13,389 nucleotides of DNA from Methanosarcina sp. UBA402. Its GTDB lineage: Archaea > Halobacteriota > Methanosarcinia > Methanosarcinales > Methanosarcinaceae. The notes beneath the pieces were generated by a model that had not been told where the DNA came from, searched no databases, and saw only the letters and a list, made by a program, of their open reading frames with translations. A program made the position numbers and the translations under genes. Every line of letters starts with the position of its first letter. Positions within the stretch are counted from its first letter, which is position 1. The stretch covers positions 1 to 13,389 of the forward strand of contig DADO01000001.1 of the NCBI GenBank assembly GCA_002509325.1. The letters run 5' to 3'. Of the stretch, positions 13,042-13,389 are shown one piece after another.

Positions 13042-13389
13042 ATGTCTACAGAAGAAAACAAGGCAATAATTCGACGATTTTTTGAAGAAGGCCCTTCTAA
13101 AGGAAATCTGAGTGCCGCCGACGAACTGCTGTCACCTGATTTTACAATACATGTTCCTCTTCCTTCTTCTCCAGGAGTCGAAGGAATTAATGAAGTAATT
13201 ACTGCATGCAGGGCCGCTTTCGAGCACCTTAATGTTACAGTTGAGGATATGATTGCCGAGGGTAATACCGTGGCTGCTCGTTTCACAGCTCGCGGAATAC
13301 ACAAAGGCAGTTTCATGGATTTACCGGCTACAGGCAAGCCGATAACCATGACTGGTATAGAGATTTTCCGCATTAAGGATGGTAAGATT
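13042..13389 (+). CDS. SnoaL-like (NTF2-fold) protein, cut by the window edge
   Basis: The frame is open from ATG 13042 to the last base (116 codons, no stop). It begins MSTEENKAIIRRFFEEGPSK, and the later segments are typical of SnoaL-like ester cyclases: FFEEG, ELLSPDFTIHVP, PGVEGINEVITACRAAF, HLNVTVEDMIAEGNTVAARFTARGIHKG and a PATGKPITMTGIEIFRIKDGKI end. Members are usually 130-150 residues, so about 15-30 residues are missing. The fold is a small cone-shaped cavity; members range from polyketide cyclases to proteins with unknown small-molecule substrates. GAGGG lies 4 nt upstream of the ATG, close but acceptable. The function here is not predictable. The longest minus-strand frame across it is a shadow. 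Confidence 0.85.
   Translation, partial: MSTEENKAIIRRFFEEGPSKGNLSAADELLSPDFTIHVPLPSSPGVEGINEVITACRAAFEHLNVTVEDMIAEGNTVAARFTARGIHKGSFMDLPATGKPITMTGIEIFRIKDGKI

Noticed and set aside
13005..13373. 122-codon minus-strand frame at the window end
   Set aside because: The plus-strand frame has a ribosome site and a recognisable SnoaL-like sequence, so the minus frame is its shadow.

Overview
The window looks like chromosomal DNA of a methanogenic archaeon of the genus Methanosarcina or a close relative. The grounds are moderate-GC genes set in very AT-rich spacers, archaeal TATA boxes, GGAG/GAGG ribosome binding sites, and a characteristic gene set: an exported CARDB-like/COG1361 protein with an ABC pair, a stand-alone ADP-forming acyl-CoA synthetase alpha subunit, a small siroheme sulfite reductase-like protein, an HxlR regulator and a CGGC protein. 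The genus call is inference from family knowledge; no database was searched.

Layout. (1) 1-628 is an AT-rich spacer with short tandem repeats. (2) 629-1888 (+) encodes a cytoplasmic alpha/beta-hydrolase-like protein with a GHSHG nucleophile elbow. It converges on a MATE-type efflux pump (1991-3427, -), and a dispersed repeat lies between the two. (3) 3579-7098 (-) is a three-gene transport cassette. In transcription order it encodes a LolD/MacB-type ATPase, an exported and membrane-anchored three-domain beta-sandwich protein, and a MacB/FtsX-type permease. (4) 7105-7752 is a repeat-rich spacer. It holds an inverted-repeat pair like the ends of a small mobile element and two exact tandem copies of a 69-bp repeat. 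(5) 7753-8886 (+) encodes a Leu/Phe-type amino-acid dehydrogenase, converging on the acyl-CoA synthetase alpha subunit (8971-10338, -). (6) A fourth, inverted copy of the repeat lies at 10456-10522. (7) An HxlR regulator (10566-10922, -) is divergent from a small sulfite reductase-like gene (11167-11835, +), and a perfect 20-bp palindrome lies between them. (8) Downstream are a possible 22-residue ORF, a cupin and a CGGC cysteine protein (probably one transcript), and the start of a SnoaL-like protein cut by the window edge.

How the genes work together. The ATPase, exported protein and permease almost certainly form one envelope complex, and the MATE gene may be a passenger of that transcript. 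The dehydrogenase and the acyl-CoA synthetase alpha subunit could both belong to amino-acid or 2-oxo-acid metabolism, but they are convergent and not co-transcribed. The HxlR, sulfite reductase, cupin and CGGC genes look like a small redox/sulfur-responsive neighbourhood. The most unusual non-coding signals are the four-copy 62-69 bp repeat, the recurrence of short tandem duplications in at least five spacers, and the symmetrical control region of the HxlR/sulfite reductase pair.
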